Source of the DNA: Vespula vulgaris
Taxonomy: Eukaryota > Arthropoda > Insecta > Hymenoptera > Vespidae
Length of the DNA stretch: 64,000 nucleotides
NCBI RefSeq assembly: GCF_905475345.1
Contig: NC_066594.1
Location: 3,365,001 to 3,429,000, forward strand
Direction of reading: 5' to 3'
Shown here piece after piece: positions 1 through 13,949 of this stretch (positions are counted from its first letter, which is position 1; each line of letters starts with the position of its first letter). Below the pieces are notes generated by a model. It had not been told where the DNA came from, ran no database searches, and was given only the letters and a program-made list of their open reading frames with translations. Made by a program: the position numbers and the translations under genes.

Positions 1-2700
1 AAATTTTTAATATTTAAAATTCCAAGTTATATTTAATATAATATAATATTATATTATAATATATATCGGGTATTCGAAACATAAAAGTTACAAATTTTCA
101 TTTAGGAAACAGCATTTTTGAAAATAGCATATTGAGATAATATTTCAAAGTTGAAATAATTGCATTATTGTATTTATCGCTTTTTTTTTTTTATTTTTAT
201 TAATCCAACATCATTTCAAGGACAGTTTTTCTTCGATAGGAATCTATATTTTTTTTTTATAATGATAGTAATTCTATAGGGAAAGAAGGAAAAGAGAAAA
301 AAATAAGTAACTTCTGCTCAAAATATTTTTTCGTTTAGAATCCGAAAAAATTTTGGCTTATAATATAAAACTTCGATTCGGATCAATAATATCTGATTAG
401 AATAAAAAAATCAACGTTTCAAACAATTAATTGCTTTTGGAGCTGTTTGACGAAGTAAGGGGTGAGGGATAAAATCCAATATGTGCTGTAATAGAATATA
501 CGTCTATATGTATTTCATAGGTATCGTTATCAATTAATTATCACTCGACTTCGTTTAATTAATTATTGAACAAATTAACGATCGTATCAAAGAGAAAGTT
601 TACAACTTTAAATATTATTTGTTATTGGTAGTTGCTTCTATGGTGTTATTAATCAATCTTTGTAATGGTAACAGAGCTTCCTTTTGTTTTCTTCTTCATA
701 TATATATATATTTCTTCTGTTTTATATATATATATATATATGAAATGATTTTGAGGACGGAAGCAAAAGTTTGATGAAAATGGATGAACAATAAAATAAT
801 TAATTAACAAGAGAAGTAATAAGAATTATCTAATCAAAGGTCATGATTAACTTAATAAATCATTAATCGTTTTATGATTATATTTTTGATTATAATCGAA
901 TAAGTAATTTGTTTGTAAGAATAAATACCGTGAATATTTTGCAACTAATTATTTATGATATATGAATTATTTGACTGAGAAAAAAAATTAAGGATACCCT
1001 GTATAATTATATAATTGTATTAGAAAAAAGAAGTATATATATTATACAATTGTATTAAGGAATATTATATAATTGTATATTAAATTTGTATTAGATAATC
1101 ATATATTACGTGATTATATAATTTAATTATGCTAAGATAATTACTATTTTCTATGTGATTATATTGAATTATTACTAAGTTAATCATATATTAATGTAAT
1201 TATATAATATAATATTTTATATTATATAGAAAGATTTGAGATATTGGACGTACATTTCTTTTCTCTTCTTTTTTTCTTTATCTACATATCTTCATATTGA
1301 TTAATTTCACATATTTAGTTTGGACATGAATTTTAATAAGAATTAAAAAAATAAAAAAATAGTAAAAGTAGTCAAGTAATCCAGTTCTCATCAAGTTCAA
1401 ATGCTGTTCATTAAGCAATAAATTTTATTTTAATTTTATTTTTTCTGCTAGCACGGAAAACTATAGCTTTATAGGTGTTTAATAAAAAGATAATTTTTTT
1501 TCTTGATAATTAACAAGTAGTAGATATGATACATATAAAGTAATCGCATATCTAATCGCATGTCGAATCGATAAACATTAAAACAACACACGAACAAAGA
1601 ACGTTGGTCGCGATCATTCAAACAAAAAAATTTGTACATGAGCGATACGAATTGAAATTGAAACAGTAAATGAGACACTATGCTGCTAACGTATATATAT
1701 ATTTTGCTTATAATCTTCTACGTTTGAAAATACGAATACAAAGGTAACGTAACGAGATCGTTCGTTAAGGATGCCTGTTAGATTCTGTAATTTTTATAAT
1801 CATACATCGATAGTGTAATGATCATTCGATCCAACAAAGATCTAGATCTTAACATTAGATTTGGCAAATATTGCAAATGAATGAAAAGTTTATGTAAATA
1901 TTATTACTTCTGATTTTATCGTACGTTTTTCCAAAATTATATACTACCACTTTTTCAATTATGTAATTCGTTCAGAAGCCAAAACGATTTAGAATCCAGT
2001 TTTAGAATTTTATTTTTAAATGTTAATATCAGAAGCACTCGATCGATCCATGATATTTTATATTTAAAATAAATTTCCTCAATGATTGGCCTTGAGGATT
2101 TTGTCATGTATTTTATGCGTACATATACCATTAGTTCATACGCCATTAGATCACAGATAAAAGAGCGATACAGAAATGCAATTTGTAAAAGTTTAAAAGA
2201 CTGCTATTTATTGATTCGGTATTTTGAAACATTTAATCAATATTTCGAATACATTACTTTTATTAATAATAAAGTATCAGTACGTATAATATAAGTGACG
2301 CAATCCCTACTCTTAATTATTTACACTGATGAAAATATTCATATATATTGATCATTTATTTTACAAAATACTTATGAATTTTACGAAACACATGAATTAA
2401 TTAATAAAAATATTGATCAAGTAAATGGAAATTTATTATTAATATCATAGGAGGATAGCAATGTAGAGTAACTTATTCTGTTTTTATCAAAATTAGGATT
2501 GTCGATAGTTTTAGTGTCGATCGTATGATGGTAAATTAACAAGATTCGAAAAGTATCATTTGATAATCGAGTATTATTTCATTGTGTTAATCTATGTGCT
2601 ATAGCTAGCGAAAGGATAGGATTTTCTGCTCTCTTGGCTCGAGTTTATCTCGAGTAGGAAATAGCCGTGGCAAACGGTGGTTATATTTAGGAGTAGTGAG
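1..2700. other. AT-rich stretch without a recognisable gene
   Basis: No open frame here resembles a known protein and none continues through plausible splice sites. The stretch has homopolymer A/T runs and TA dinucleotide runs (about 699-711 and 724-741). The only structured item is one copy of the dispersed repeat at 2271-2434, listed separately. It could be intergenic or intronic; the sequence does not decide. Confidence 0.6.
2271..2434. repeat. Dispersed AT-rich repeat, copy A
   Basis: This segment aligns by eye with 8604-8765. Shared blocks in the same order are a TATCAGTA/GATCAGTA start, TTAATTATTTA, an ATATTGAT-ATTTATTTTAC block, and AATTAATAAAAATAT followed by GA(T/C)C and AGTAAAT/AATAAAT. 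No coding capacity or terminal inverted repeat was recognised. It may be a decayed non-autonomous element; the class is unknown. Confidence 0.45.
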
Positions 2701-2760
2701 ACACGTCTTTATAGTCGTTCGCACGAAGCCGTAGAGTTTCTCAGTTCGGTTGGCTTTTCG
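2701..2760 (+). promoter_or_regulatory. Candidate TATA plus initiator promoter
   Basis: TTTATAG at 2708-2714 lies 33 bases upstream of the A of an arthropod initiator-like TCAGTT (2741-2746), the spacing usual for TATA-Inr promoters. About 580 bases downstream, AAGTATGT near 3324-3331 could act as a splice donor. No protein-coding exon was found attached to it, so any transcript would be non-coding or continue into an unidentified gene. Such motif pairs also occur by chance. Confidence 0.25.
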
Positions 2761-2784
2761 TTGGTCTATGCACTTTTGCATGTA

Positions 2785-2898
2785 TCTCTCTCTCTCTCTC
2801 TCTCTCTCTTGTTCTCTCGTTCACATACTTTCTTACCTTACGTCTATTATGCACTATACAAAGAGAGAGAAAGAGATAGAGAAAGAGAGAGAAAGAGA
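2785..2898. repeat. CT run facing a GA run (inverted simple repeat)
   Basis: A CT dinucleotide run at about 2785-2809 is followed 50 bases later by a GA-rich run at about 2861-2898. A single strand could fold back between them. Open frames on both strands here (about 2677-3151) are made mostly of these runs and are not treated as genes. Confidence 0.8.
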
Positions 2899-4600
2899 AA
2901 TGTTCACACTCTGATTGGGTAATACCAATCACGCACAGTGGTTCCCAATTTCTTCTTTCGTATAATTCATTTTTGATATCACGTTCACAGCTTTCGCTTT
3001 TGCAAACTATTACGTGATAAGCATTGCAAGGGGTGGAGAGAGGAAGAGGGGAAGAGTGGAAAAAATTTCTAAAAGAAATTCTTTTTATACTAGATACGAA
3101 TAGAATAAGATTCAGCAATATATGTATGTTGTATGTATTTGTAAGAAACATTTGTTACGCAATTGTTCGTCGTAAATTCAGCCATGAAGTCGTCAGGATA
3201 GACAATAAGTTATTCGAAGTCTTCGATGTTTCCTCATAGCCGATGTCACGTGCATTTAATTGTGAATTTCACGTGAGAGAATTTAACACGACTTCGAGAT
3301 CTTTTGGTTGAGAACACTGTTCCAAGTATGTGTGTCTATATATATATATATATACATATACACGTTGATGGTTAAACATTAACGCGAGTTCAAAATGACT
3401 TTTACTTAAGAATATGAACGTTTCATTAAGCGCATGTTATATAGTATAATTACCGTATTAATATTACGATCATGATGGATCGATGGGGATGATAAAAAAG
3501 AAAAAATTTCTTTGGGGTTTCTTTTTGTCGTTCAATGTTGTTTTTATTTCCTTAGATCGGCAATATTACTCTTCAAATTTGCACTCAATATGTATAGATC
3601 GGTAATTCACGTATAAGTTGGTGCGTTGACGTAATCGTTGGATACTTAATAGGGTCATTGTACAAGTGAATCAGTGCAAGCACATCAAGTATATATGATA
3701 ATGATCACTGAATAAAATAGGTTAAACTTGCAGAAGTTATCAGCTGTTTTTTTTCTCATGATAAACATAAACCTGTGTACATGTGTGTATGCATGTGTTG
3801 TGTGTAGAGGGGATGAGCAAGGATGCATACACAATCCATCATAGAAATTTTAGAACGATATCAGTAGATAGAATAATTTGTTTTTTTTTTTTACTTTTTA
3901 ATTTTTTTTAGTCCGAACAAATTACTTCGTAGATTTGAGTAAATACAAAAAGATTAGTATGCTCTGTGAAGTATATCCAATAATTAAAAGCAACAATAAT
4001 AAAAATAAAAACAAGACAATTTTTTCTTTCTCTTAACAGCGACGTAGTAATTATAAGTAAGTTTCTTACAAGTATTTTATCGTGAGTATTTATAAAAATA
4101 CAAGTAAAAATAGAATATAAGACCGATTAAATCATGTGTTGAGCATATTTATGAACGATAATTGATAATAACGTTATCGAATAATGTTTAACATTATATA
4201 CTTCGCGTAAAATTAATGCTAATCGACACGATCTGATGATAGTCGAGGTTAAACTTGGTAAGAAGGTAACTCGAGGTTATGTCAATTTATCTTATTTACA
4301 CTGGTGTACAAACTATTTATACTTATGGCCTCCTTTTCTTAAATAGAAATGATATGCGCGATCTTCAAAATTTTTTTTTTAGATTATAATTCTTTTCACA
4401 CGTATAATATATCACATTTTAAAAGTATATAAAAGAGAAAGAAAAAGAGAAGAAACGATAATTTATTATTTTAAAATTTTATTTTCGTTAAACATATGAA
4501 ATTGATCGAAAACTTGCAATTAAAAATTTTCTATGAATTTTATATCGACCGATTTTGTAAGACGCAAATCTTGCAATAAAATTAAAACCAATTTCATTTC

Positions 4601-4824
4601 GTCAGTATTAGTATTAAAATATCAATAAGTAATATAAGTGGTCAGTATAAATAATCAAATGCCAGGGTTACGTCCAAGTTTATTATAAATACTATTTATA
4701 ATATACTAACAAATTATTATATTTACAAATATTTTAACTGAAATACCGACAGCTTTTGTATTAAATGTGATCAGTAAAATACTGATTGAAATTGTTTTAA
4801 TATATTGATCGAATAAATAGAAAC
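4601..4824. repeat. Dispersed AT-rich repeat, copy B (diverged)
   Basis: The left end (GTCAGTATT, then TAAAATATCAATAAGTAATAT and AAGTG) matches the start of the 8604 copy. The right end (ATATTGATCGAATAAATAGA) matches its end. The middle is poorly alignable by eye, so this is the weakest member of the family. Confidence 0.3.
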
Positions 4825-7800
4825 CAATTAAAACGTCGAGATTTCATTGTTCAAAATTACGTTTATCTGTGTCTATACCGTTTATCAATTCGGAACGTTT
4901 AAGCTACAAACGTAATAAAATGTATCGTATTCGTGACGAACATACAGAATAAACAATTAAATACGAATGGGATAACGAACGAATCATTCCCTTTTCTAAT
5001 TCACGAAGAACAATTCGTTGTGGAATTTCGTAAAGGGAGGTGTATTTACGAACTCGACAGTTTATTTCTAGTTCCAAAGCTTTTGCCAAATTTCTAGCGG
5101 GCAAATGGGTGTCTAATATGTACGTACATACATAAATATGTATGTATCGAAACATTGAAAACGTTTAGATATATTACGTGTATGTTTTATGTTTTTAATT
5201 CAATTAATTATTCATTCAAAATACAATAGTTCACTTTTAAATGGTTAAAAGAAAATACAAATAAGAACATTCAAGATAGGTCGCAAAGATTTCTTTTTTT
5301 ATTTCGATTCATTTGGAAGGAAAAAAGAAAAAAAGAAAAAAACATTATTTCGTCGAGGACAAAATAGATCTATATTTAAATCACACATGATAACGTTAAA
5401 ATCGGAATGGGAACTCCATTGAAACGTGTGATTCGATTTTCAATTTTCAATCTTTTTTCTATAGGCAAAGAAAATTTTCTATCTTTTCGATCATCCTTAA
5501 GCTTCAAGCTCTCGATGTTCACAGAATATGATATGTATAATCAGATTGATAGTATGAATAAATATGTGTGATATAAAGAATGACCGAAACTAAACTGTGA
5601 CCGAAGTGACGTAACAAAGATTTGAGTGGGATTGAAGCGAAATCTGTGAATCGATTTTAAACTATTGTTAGCTCACCGTCTGCTTGACGAGTTTAATCGA
5701 TTGTCCGCGAAGTTAAAGTTTACGCTAACCAGACGTAAATCACGTACGTGAATTACACGAATTTCGAGTACTACGAGCCGTGTGAATACGCCATTATTCT
5801 ATAACAAATTGTTGTGGATCAGGATAATAAAAAAAAAATCGATCGTTGTAATGTTTACGAGATGTAATTTTTTTTTCTTTTTTTTTTTTTGAGAATCGAT
5901 AAGACGAAGAAAAAAGAAAAAAAAAATAACAATGACTATAAAATAGATCTTTTTTCTCTCCTTTTTTATCCTCTTTTTTTTGCAAGACTGTGATTAATAT
6001 CAAAAAAATCTAATGATAGATTCTAGTAGGGGCGTTGGTTTAAAATTATTCTTTGATCAATAATATGCCGACGGTAATGAAAAAAGGGAATACATATATT
6101 GAAAAAAAGATGAATGTTGCAACCGTTTAATGGCCAAGTCTAACGTGCTTTCCTTTAACGTTTCATTTCATTTTCTATCGTATCTACGTAACGATCGTTC
6201 TCTATACAATACGAAAGAGCATTGCTATAGATAATTATTATCAGTGAGCGTAGTACGAACGAGATGCGTTAATACGCGATCACTGTTTCTATTGAATTCA
6301 ATCGACACGCATATATTGATAAAATCGTTATGACGCAAAAACATATGTGGGTTATCGTTCGTATATTTCAAACGAATGATTTGATCATGATCTTTTTTGA
6401 TAAGCGATAAACATTGACAAAGTATGTTTTATGAATGTGATCATTTATCTTAGTCTAAGAATTCTACATTAAGATTTTTATTTGACTGAACGACATTGAA
6501 GTTATTCGAAGAGACTAGTTTATTCAATCGATTCTATGTAATATAATACAAATGTTCGATATTATGTAAAACGACTAGTTTACGTATGTATGTATCTATA
6601 CGATACATGTGCAGATATATATGGATCGATATTTTGACAATTGACCATTTCCGAACTTTATTTCTAACTTTATTTTATATTACCAATTCCATATTATCGC
6701 AATATACAATTCCTGTATTTTGCAATAATAGTTACAATAATTTATTGCTTTTATATACAATTATATATAAATATATATTACTTTTTATTTTAAAAATATT
6801 TTTTTGCGAGAATCGTTCGAATCACAACACGTCCAATTATTTAGAAATGAGTGGAAATTTGTGCACTGGCCGATTTGTTCTCGTTTAGGAAAAAGAACGA
6901 CTCTTTTCACGGCGGATGCCGTCGATGATGTGATAAGAAGAAGAAGAAGAAAAAAATTATTATTTATATCTATTTGTACGTATGTACTATATATCTAAAC
7001 AGGAAATCCGGTGACGACTGAATGAATCATTTCGATTTATTCAGTTGCAATAGACTAAAGAAATACTTAATATTGCTTACAATTGATCTATAATTTATAT
7101 ATAACAAAGGAGTGCTCAACTCGCAAAAGGGTATTAATAATCTCAATTGTATATAATAATGATATTTAATCTATTTTTGAAAAGTACTCAAGACTAGTAG
7201 AGTACTACAGGAATAAACGAGAAGAATGAATTCTGGAGACTCGACGAAGAAAAATTTACGAGACAAAACTTACAATTTTAATGATCGATACTTTTATAAA
7301 AGCAAATGGTATATCGATATTTTCGATATTTTACGACTTGGATACTATTCGATACTGCATCATAATCAACGAGCTGGCATTGATAATATTGATTTAGTAT
7401 ATCACTCTGATTACTACCCACGCATCCACTCGACACACATATGTGCATATCCACATATGCAATTTGTCGGTCGTTGAATGATAATATCACGATGTCAAAA
7501 CACGTTTTCTAGAGTTAAGAAAAGAAAAGAAAAAAAAAGAATATAAAAAACAGCACGGGGCCACGAGACACCATGGTTTCGTACTCGTCGCGACTGTGGA
7601 CCTGTTTAGCCTACAATGTCGGACAAGTTATGTATGTATGTACACGAAGAACGATTTACCTCGTATATCAAATGGGATATTGCAGAACTGTTTACTCCCA
7701 ATCCCCGTCGCCATTTCCGTAGACTTTTATTTACATGTCTTTCTTCAATTGATATCTATCAAGAGTATCCACGTCAGCGCTCCTTCTTCCTGCTTCTCTT

Positions 7801-8603
7801 CGGGTGGGGGTGTATAGGGGGAAAACTATCACTTGGCGCTACTCGATTGATCGGTTGAATCTATTATAGATTATCTGCGGTTAGCATCATGCAATCGATC
7901 TTTTACATTATATACTAATAATAATAATTATTATAATATTATTATTATTATTTTTTCTGTTTATAGTAAATTGAAACGTTTGCATGACCACGTAAAAAGA
8001 TAAAAAGAAGAAATGAAAAGAACGAGTAAAAAAAAAAAGAATGTAAAAATTTCTGCACTATACCGGTTATCAACTTTTAACGAAGTTATATTTTTATATA
8101 CGAATAAATATACATAGGTTTTTAGATGCATTTATTATCGATCGATCACATTTTTTTCTTTTCGAGTCGGTTTCTTTTTTCTTTCTTTCTTTCTTTCTTT
8201 TTTTTTTTACTCGTTTTCTCATTATCGCCTCCTGAACTGTTCAATTCAGAAATGGATTCTTAATGGAATTTCTTTATAAATTTTCAACCTAATCGTTTTC
8301 TCGCTAATCTCGTTCTACTCAACGATCGGCAGGTGTGAAATTTAGGTTAAGATTGCACATATGCAAGCACATCAACCAAACGTTCCAATTACCGAAATAA
8401 CTCGAAAAAGAGAAACGACGGGGATACAAACTGGCCCCAAGACTCCGCCCACTCTTTAACTTCAGATCAGTGTGATTTTTAATCGAGACGAACATTGAAT
8501 TCAATTTATTTTCATTCGAAATAAAATGATACGGATAAATGCAGAAAGTTTCGAATAAGTTAATAAACGATACTAGAATATTTATTTGAGCAATACTTTA
8601 AAT

Positions 8604-8765
8604 AAGTGATCAGTATTTATAATAAAATGTCAATATGTAATATGTGATTTAATCCTAATACTTAATTATTTATATCGAACAAAATGTTCACACATATTGA
8701 TAATTTATTTTACGTCAATATTTATTATTAATTAATAAAAATATCGACCGAATAAATAGAAATGA
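8604..8765. repeat. Dispersed AT-rich repeat, copy C
   Basis: Aligns with copy A over its whole length: GATCAGTAT, TTAATTATTTA, ATATTGATAATTTATTTTAC, AATTAATAAAAATATCGACC and AATAAATAGAAAT appear in the same order and orientation. Divergence is substantial, suggesting an old family. No open frame is present. Confidence 0.45.
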
Positions 8766-9681
8766 TTAATTTATCTTATCTGAAAAAATAAAAATTATAT
8801 TTTCCTTTTAATAAAAAACGAGAAACTAATGATGAATTTATCTTCTTTATTTTTTTGTATCATGAGAATATTTAAATCTTCAATTTTCCTTCTTTATAAA
8901 TTAATCATGAACTAAATAAGAAGAGAAAGCAGCGGAAAATATAATTTCTTTTTAATAGAGAAGCGAATAATTAATTTTTTTTTTTCTTTATCACGAGAAA
9001 TATTAAAACTTCATCATCTCTTCCTTTAAGAATATTATATTATATTTATGCCAATTGGGATGGTAAAAATTAAGCTAATTTGTCTTTCGAAGTATATGTT
9101 TTCTATTTAACGAATTACGATCTACGATCGACGAAATGATCCTATTTCTTAAATTCTCGTTCTATTAAAGAAATCAAAAGCTACGATTAGTTTTAACAAA
9201 ATTCGAAATATTTCAGTCTGGATTTATTGATGACATTTTCTTTTTCTTTTTTGTAAGCAAAATACAATCTCGATGAAAAATCAGGATGATAGTTTTAATC
9301 GCACGAGAGATAAATTTTCCGTGCTGTTTAAAAATCTGAATTCTCGGTTAACATTTTTTATCGTTTGAGTTGAGAGTAAAAAAAGGGAAAAAAAAGGATG
9401 TGAATTTCTGGGCGAAATAACATGGCGATGAAAGCTACGAGATAATTACAGAGCGTATGTATGCATATATGTACGTATATACCGACACGTCTCTATGTCT
9501 CTCTTCTCGAAAAGTTCACAGGAACTCATGGTAATATCAGTTCTCGAAAGGAGAGCAAACTCTGCTCGAAAGTTGACTCGAAATTTGCGCTGATTTCCCA
9601 AGGTGGACTCGTTACGCTTGTAACACGCTCCGAATAACTCAACACGTTTTTTTTCTCTAAAGTCGAACGCTTATGCAACAC

Positions 9682-9720
9682 GTGTGTGCGTGTGCGTGTG
9701 TACACACACACACACACACA
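9682..9720. repeat. GT run followed directly by an AC run
   Basis: About 19 bases of GT-rich sequence run straight into about 20 bases of AC repeat. The whole is an inverted purine-pyrimidine alternation able to form a hairpin or Z-DNA. The short minus-strand frame over it is a by-product. Confidence 0.8.
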
Positions 9721-10227
9721 TGTATGTATATATAATTTTATAAATTCTACCGCAAAAATTCTAATTTACTCTACAAATTCTTCTACCCTGTTTTTTTTTT
9801 TCTTTGGCATATTTCCATTCAAAATAATAATCGAAATAAAATAATATAATGATAATAATACTATAAAAAGAACGAAGAGAAAAATCTCGCCCGTTCAAAA
9901 AATGTGAAGTTCACTCATTCTCATTTTTACTGTCATACAATGACATTCTGATTTCATGTATTATATTCTATCGAATTCTATGAATACCGTGGCAATTCTT
10001 AGACTGTGTTGTACGAAAACTTTATTTGCAAACAATGTTTTATAAAAGTGCGTTTTATAAAAGGAGATTATCAGTGTGTACACGCACACACGCACAAATG
10101 TAAATGTATATATGCATAGCCAAGCACGTAGACGTTTTCCTCAGCGACTTGAAAATCGATAAGCTCCGCTATGTTCCATCTCTCTCTTTCCAATGACGTA
10201 AATAAGTGAGTACAGTCAAGCAACCAA

Positions 10228-10283
10228 GCAGCCAACCAACCAACGAATCAACCATCCAACCAACCAACCAGTTAACCGACCTT
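10228..10283. repeat. CCAA-type tetranucleotide repeat, imperfect
   Basis: Repeated CAAC and CCAA units (caaccaagc, ccaaccaacc, atccaaccaacc) with interruptions. The roughly 60-codon frames on both strands at 10169-10397 are translations of this repeat and its flanks. Confidence 0.75.
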
Positions 10284-11947
10284 TCCTCGACCACCGAACC
10301 TTCCCCTTCTTTCGTTTCGAACGATAATCGACTGACTGTACGGAAGGTTTTGCCCGACACCTTGACATTGCTCGAACTCTTCGACTTTCATTCTTAGCAG
10401 ATATATATATATGTATTCTTACTCTCCGTTTATACGTCTTACTCGTTTATACGTCTAACACTCTTGTTTATATCTTTCTGTTTTCAACACTGTTTGCTTA
10501 CATTAGATATGACAATTGTATAATTAATCTCATTGACGAAGTAATAATCATCTCTTGTTGTTGCCAATGTTAAAATCAGAGATTGCATAATTTTTGCAAG
10601 TTTTGATTAAGATTATGATTAATTACGACTAAAAAGTATTTCAAATAAAATTAAATTTTCGAAATACGAATAAAAGAATATATTATTCCTATACTCTTAT
10701 ATATTTATGAATTGAATCGATCAAATTTTAGAGGTCATGTAAAATGTCCATTTATGAAAAAAGGTTGTCGCAAGTTATAAATAATTAATGCATCATTGAT
10801 GTGTATGAGAAGGTTGACAAAAAAAAAGAATTAATGAATGTATCGATCGTTTATAAGACAAAGTCGTTAAAACGTATGAAATTGTAAAAATGTTTAACGA
10901 TTATAAATAAATGATCGTATCTTATCTCGTATAAGCTGCAGATTTTTTATCGATAAAACAATTTAAATGAGATAAAAAAAGAAGAACAGGATGTTGACTT
11001 TATACAAATATTAAAAATAATAATAATAATAAGATAATGATGACGATAATAATAATAAGATGATGATGATGATGATGATAAAGACTTTCGGAAATAGAGA
11101 AAAAGAACTTTTGATGACGTCTCTAAATACGTCTATAAAGACCTACAAAAGTTTAAACATGATTTTAAAAATCAATTACATTTTATTCAATTATACTCTT
11201 CAATTTTAGTTTTACAATTATAGTTTTACTTAAGATCTGAAAAAAAAATCAACATAAGGATTCTCGTTAAAATGTAATTGATTTATAAAACCAGTTAGAA
11301 ACTTTTGGCCCACCTTGTACTAGAACCTATCATACCAAGGTCGCGATTAGATTTATAGTCGACATATCTTGTTAACTATCCGTCATTCTTATGTAATTTA
11401 TACTGACGATAAATTTTTAAAGTCGATATGGTTGAGCGATCGTTGTCAGTATTCTTTAACAAACATTCTCGGTTCATATATGTTACTTATAGTAAGATAT
11501 CTTTTTATTTTTCTCTTCCTCCTCATCTTTGATTTATTCCTTTTAAATTTCGTTACTTTTACAATTACATATAACAAAGTTTTGCACTCTGTAAATAAAC
11601 CGTTTTCATTTTTCGATATTTCCTGTTCCTCCCTCTTAATCGACGGCTTATCTTCTTACTATCTACTCTCAAAGATAAAATAGGTCGTTTATCGGTATCA
11701 ACAAAAACGCTTAACGTTTTCACTGATTTCATTTTAGATGTATATACGCATGTACTCGCATATAAGTACATTTGTATATATTTAATCGTCTTCTCTTTAG
11801 AATTATGAACATAACGAATCGATGTTAATATAATACGACATTCTATTTTCATTTTTTAATACGATCGAAATATATAAATCATTCGATAAATCATTCATTC
11901 TTGACGTAAGAACCAGAAACGTCGCGTTACTCTCTATATCTCTCTAT

Positions 11948-12283
11948 CCCTTACACCATTACATCGTGCATTCCTTATACCATTACCTTGCAAATCCATT
12001 AATCCATAATTTTGCGTATCCATTAATCCATAATTCTGCACATCCCTTATACCATTAATCAATACATCCGTTATACCATTACTCTGAACATCCCTTATAC
12101 CGTTATTCCGCGTTTCCGTTAATCCATGATTCTTCGGATCTATTAATCCATAATCCTACATATCTTTTGTACCATTAATCTGTTAATATTTTACACCATT
12201 ATTCTGTGTATCCCTTGCACCATTACATTGTACATTCTTTACACCATTACTCCGCGTATTCCTTCTATCATCACTCTGCGAGT
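11948..12283. repeat. 24 bp minisatellite, 14 indel-free units
   Basis: Fourteen consecutive units, each exactly 24 bp (14 x 24 = 336), run without insertion or deletion. A typical plus-strand unit is CCCTTATACCATTAATC followed by TGCACAT, with many substitutions between units. On the minus strand one frame reads as an eight-residue repeat of approximate form (D/N)-x-Q-x-(N/Y)-G-(I/V/L)-x. It is broken only by a TAA in the unit at 12164-12187 and a TAG in the unit at 12140-12163. No start codon or convincing splice site flanks it, so it is annotated as a repeat, possibly a decayed coding repeat. Confidence 0.9.
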
Positions 12284-13949
12284 CTAATTACTTAATTTTA
12301 TAATTTCGCGAATCTATTAATTTTAATAAGAATCTGTTAATTCGTTAAGAAAAGAAATATATCTATATCAGAACGTTTTACTTTACAAAAAAGTTATGAG
12401 GTAAAAATTTAATTGAAAATTCGTCGAACAACGCGAATCAGTTATTCCCAGATTGGGCTTAGAGTTTCTCGTAATGAAAATAAAGAAAAGTGGTCACTGT
12501 TAGTTATGGCTTTCTTGCTTTTCACTTGTTCATATATACAAGAGGAGTGACCCGAGAAACGTGCAGTCAACTCTCGTAGCACGTTCTAATATTACACGGT
12601 GGAATACACACTCTGTGTGAGTCAGGGGCATAACCGGCCACGTAGCAAAGCTGCGATGAGAAAACTCTCGAATACGAGAAAAAGAAGAAATAAGACAACG
12701 AAGTTCTTCGTTTTCGGTCTTTGATGATCCCTTTAACCTTCTCTCCTTTTTTTTCTTTCTTCTTTCTTCTTTTTTTTTGTTGTTATTCTTTTGCTTCTTT
12801 CTTTGCCTTCAAGAACAGAGAACAGAGTATAAAGTACAGCTTGAGAAATAACAGAATTTCCTACCGGTAATAGAAATAAAGTAATCTAACTACGGGGAAT
12901 TCTTTGTAAAACTATATACATAAGAACACAAAGATTAGTAGTGGATGTTATTATGCAGTTAAAATAATAAAAAAGAAAACAATCTCTCTGCAAAAGCAAT
13001 TACAAGTGTTTCTACAATGATTGGTAGCCTGGTGTGGAGAGATACAAAGAATTCGATATTTCTTACACTCTTTCATTAAATAAATTCGTTACACATTAAA
13101 ATTAATATATTAAAATAAAGTAAAAACATTGTGTGTGTGTGTGTATGTGTGTACAATTTAATTTAATTATGAATTTAATTAATTTGTCAAGAAGAAGAAA
13201 AAGATACAATAATTAATAGGCTTATTAAAATTATCAAGTATTTCATGTGATAAAGTTCTAAACGAAAATTTTCAAAATAATTTTTTTTCTCTGTATTCAT
13301 CATTTTTTTCATGTCAATCCCGCAATTGCTTTCGAAACAATCAACTCCCTGCGACATCATTACAAAAACGACTATCTAATGTAAATAACTTGTTGATTGG
13401 CTTTATGATTCCCTGGAAATTTTTTATGTTTTTTATTTACTTTTTATTCTTAATTGATGTAATGACTTCACATATCAAGACATAGTTACTTGGTATTTCG
13501 AAATATCAATGAGTGTATTACTTTGAAATCTGTTCAAGCATAAAAGAGATAACTCGAAGTTTATAACTTTCTTCAGGTTTCATTAAGAATGTCCTTTCTC
13601 TTCAAGTATTTAAAAAAAATGAAATAAAATAGAAATCGACATATCAACTACGTCTCGATTATATAGATATATATATATCATATATCAAGTGTATCGTTTC
13701 AAGTTTAGCTTCGTTAAAGGAAATCGATATCTGAAGAAAATAAGAGAATGCTTTTCTTCGAGTCGCCTATATCGAAGTAATGATACAAACACGTAACTCT
13801 TATATATAATTTCTAATGTTTATTAGACTGTAAATATTGTTAAAAAGATTTTATCAATTGGAAAGAAGAAGTGATATAGATAAATAATCACAATGATTAA
13901 TCAATTGAATTTCCATAAATAATCAATATCTTAAATAAATTAGCTACAC

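Larger units (their letters stand above)
3331..9680. other. AT-rich stretch without a recognisable gene
   Basis: Short open frames occur on both strands but none shows a known domain, a consistent frame or splice continuation. Two further copies of the dispersed repeat lie inside (4601-4824 and 8604-8765). A slightly more GC-rich patch at about 7550-7860 carries overlapping 70-80 codon frames that I cannot identify. Confidence 0.55.

Noticed and set aside
2677..3151. Overlapping 81- and 136-codon frames on opposite strands
   Set aside because: Both are dominated by the CT and GA runs; no conserved residues.
7226..7858. Cluster of 70-83 codon frames
   Set aside because: Random composition on both strands and no frame extends through splice sites.
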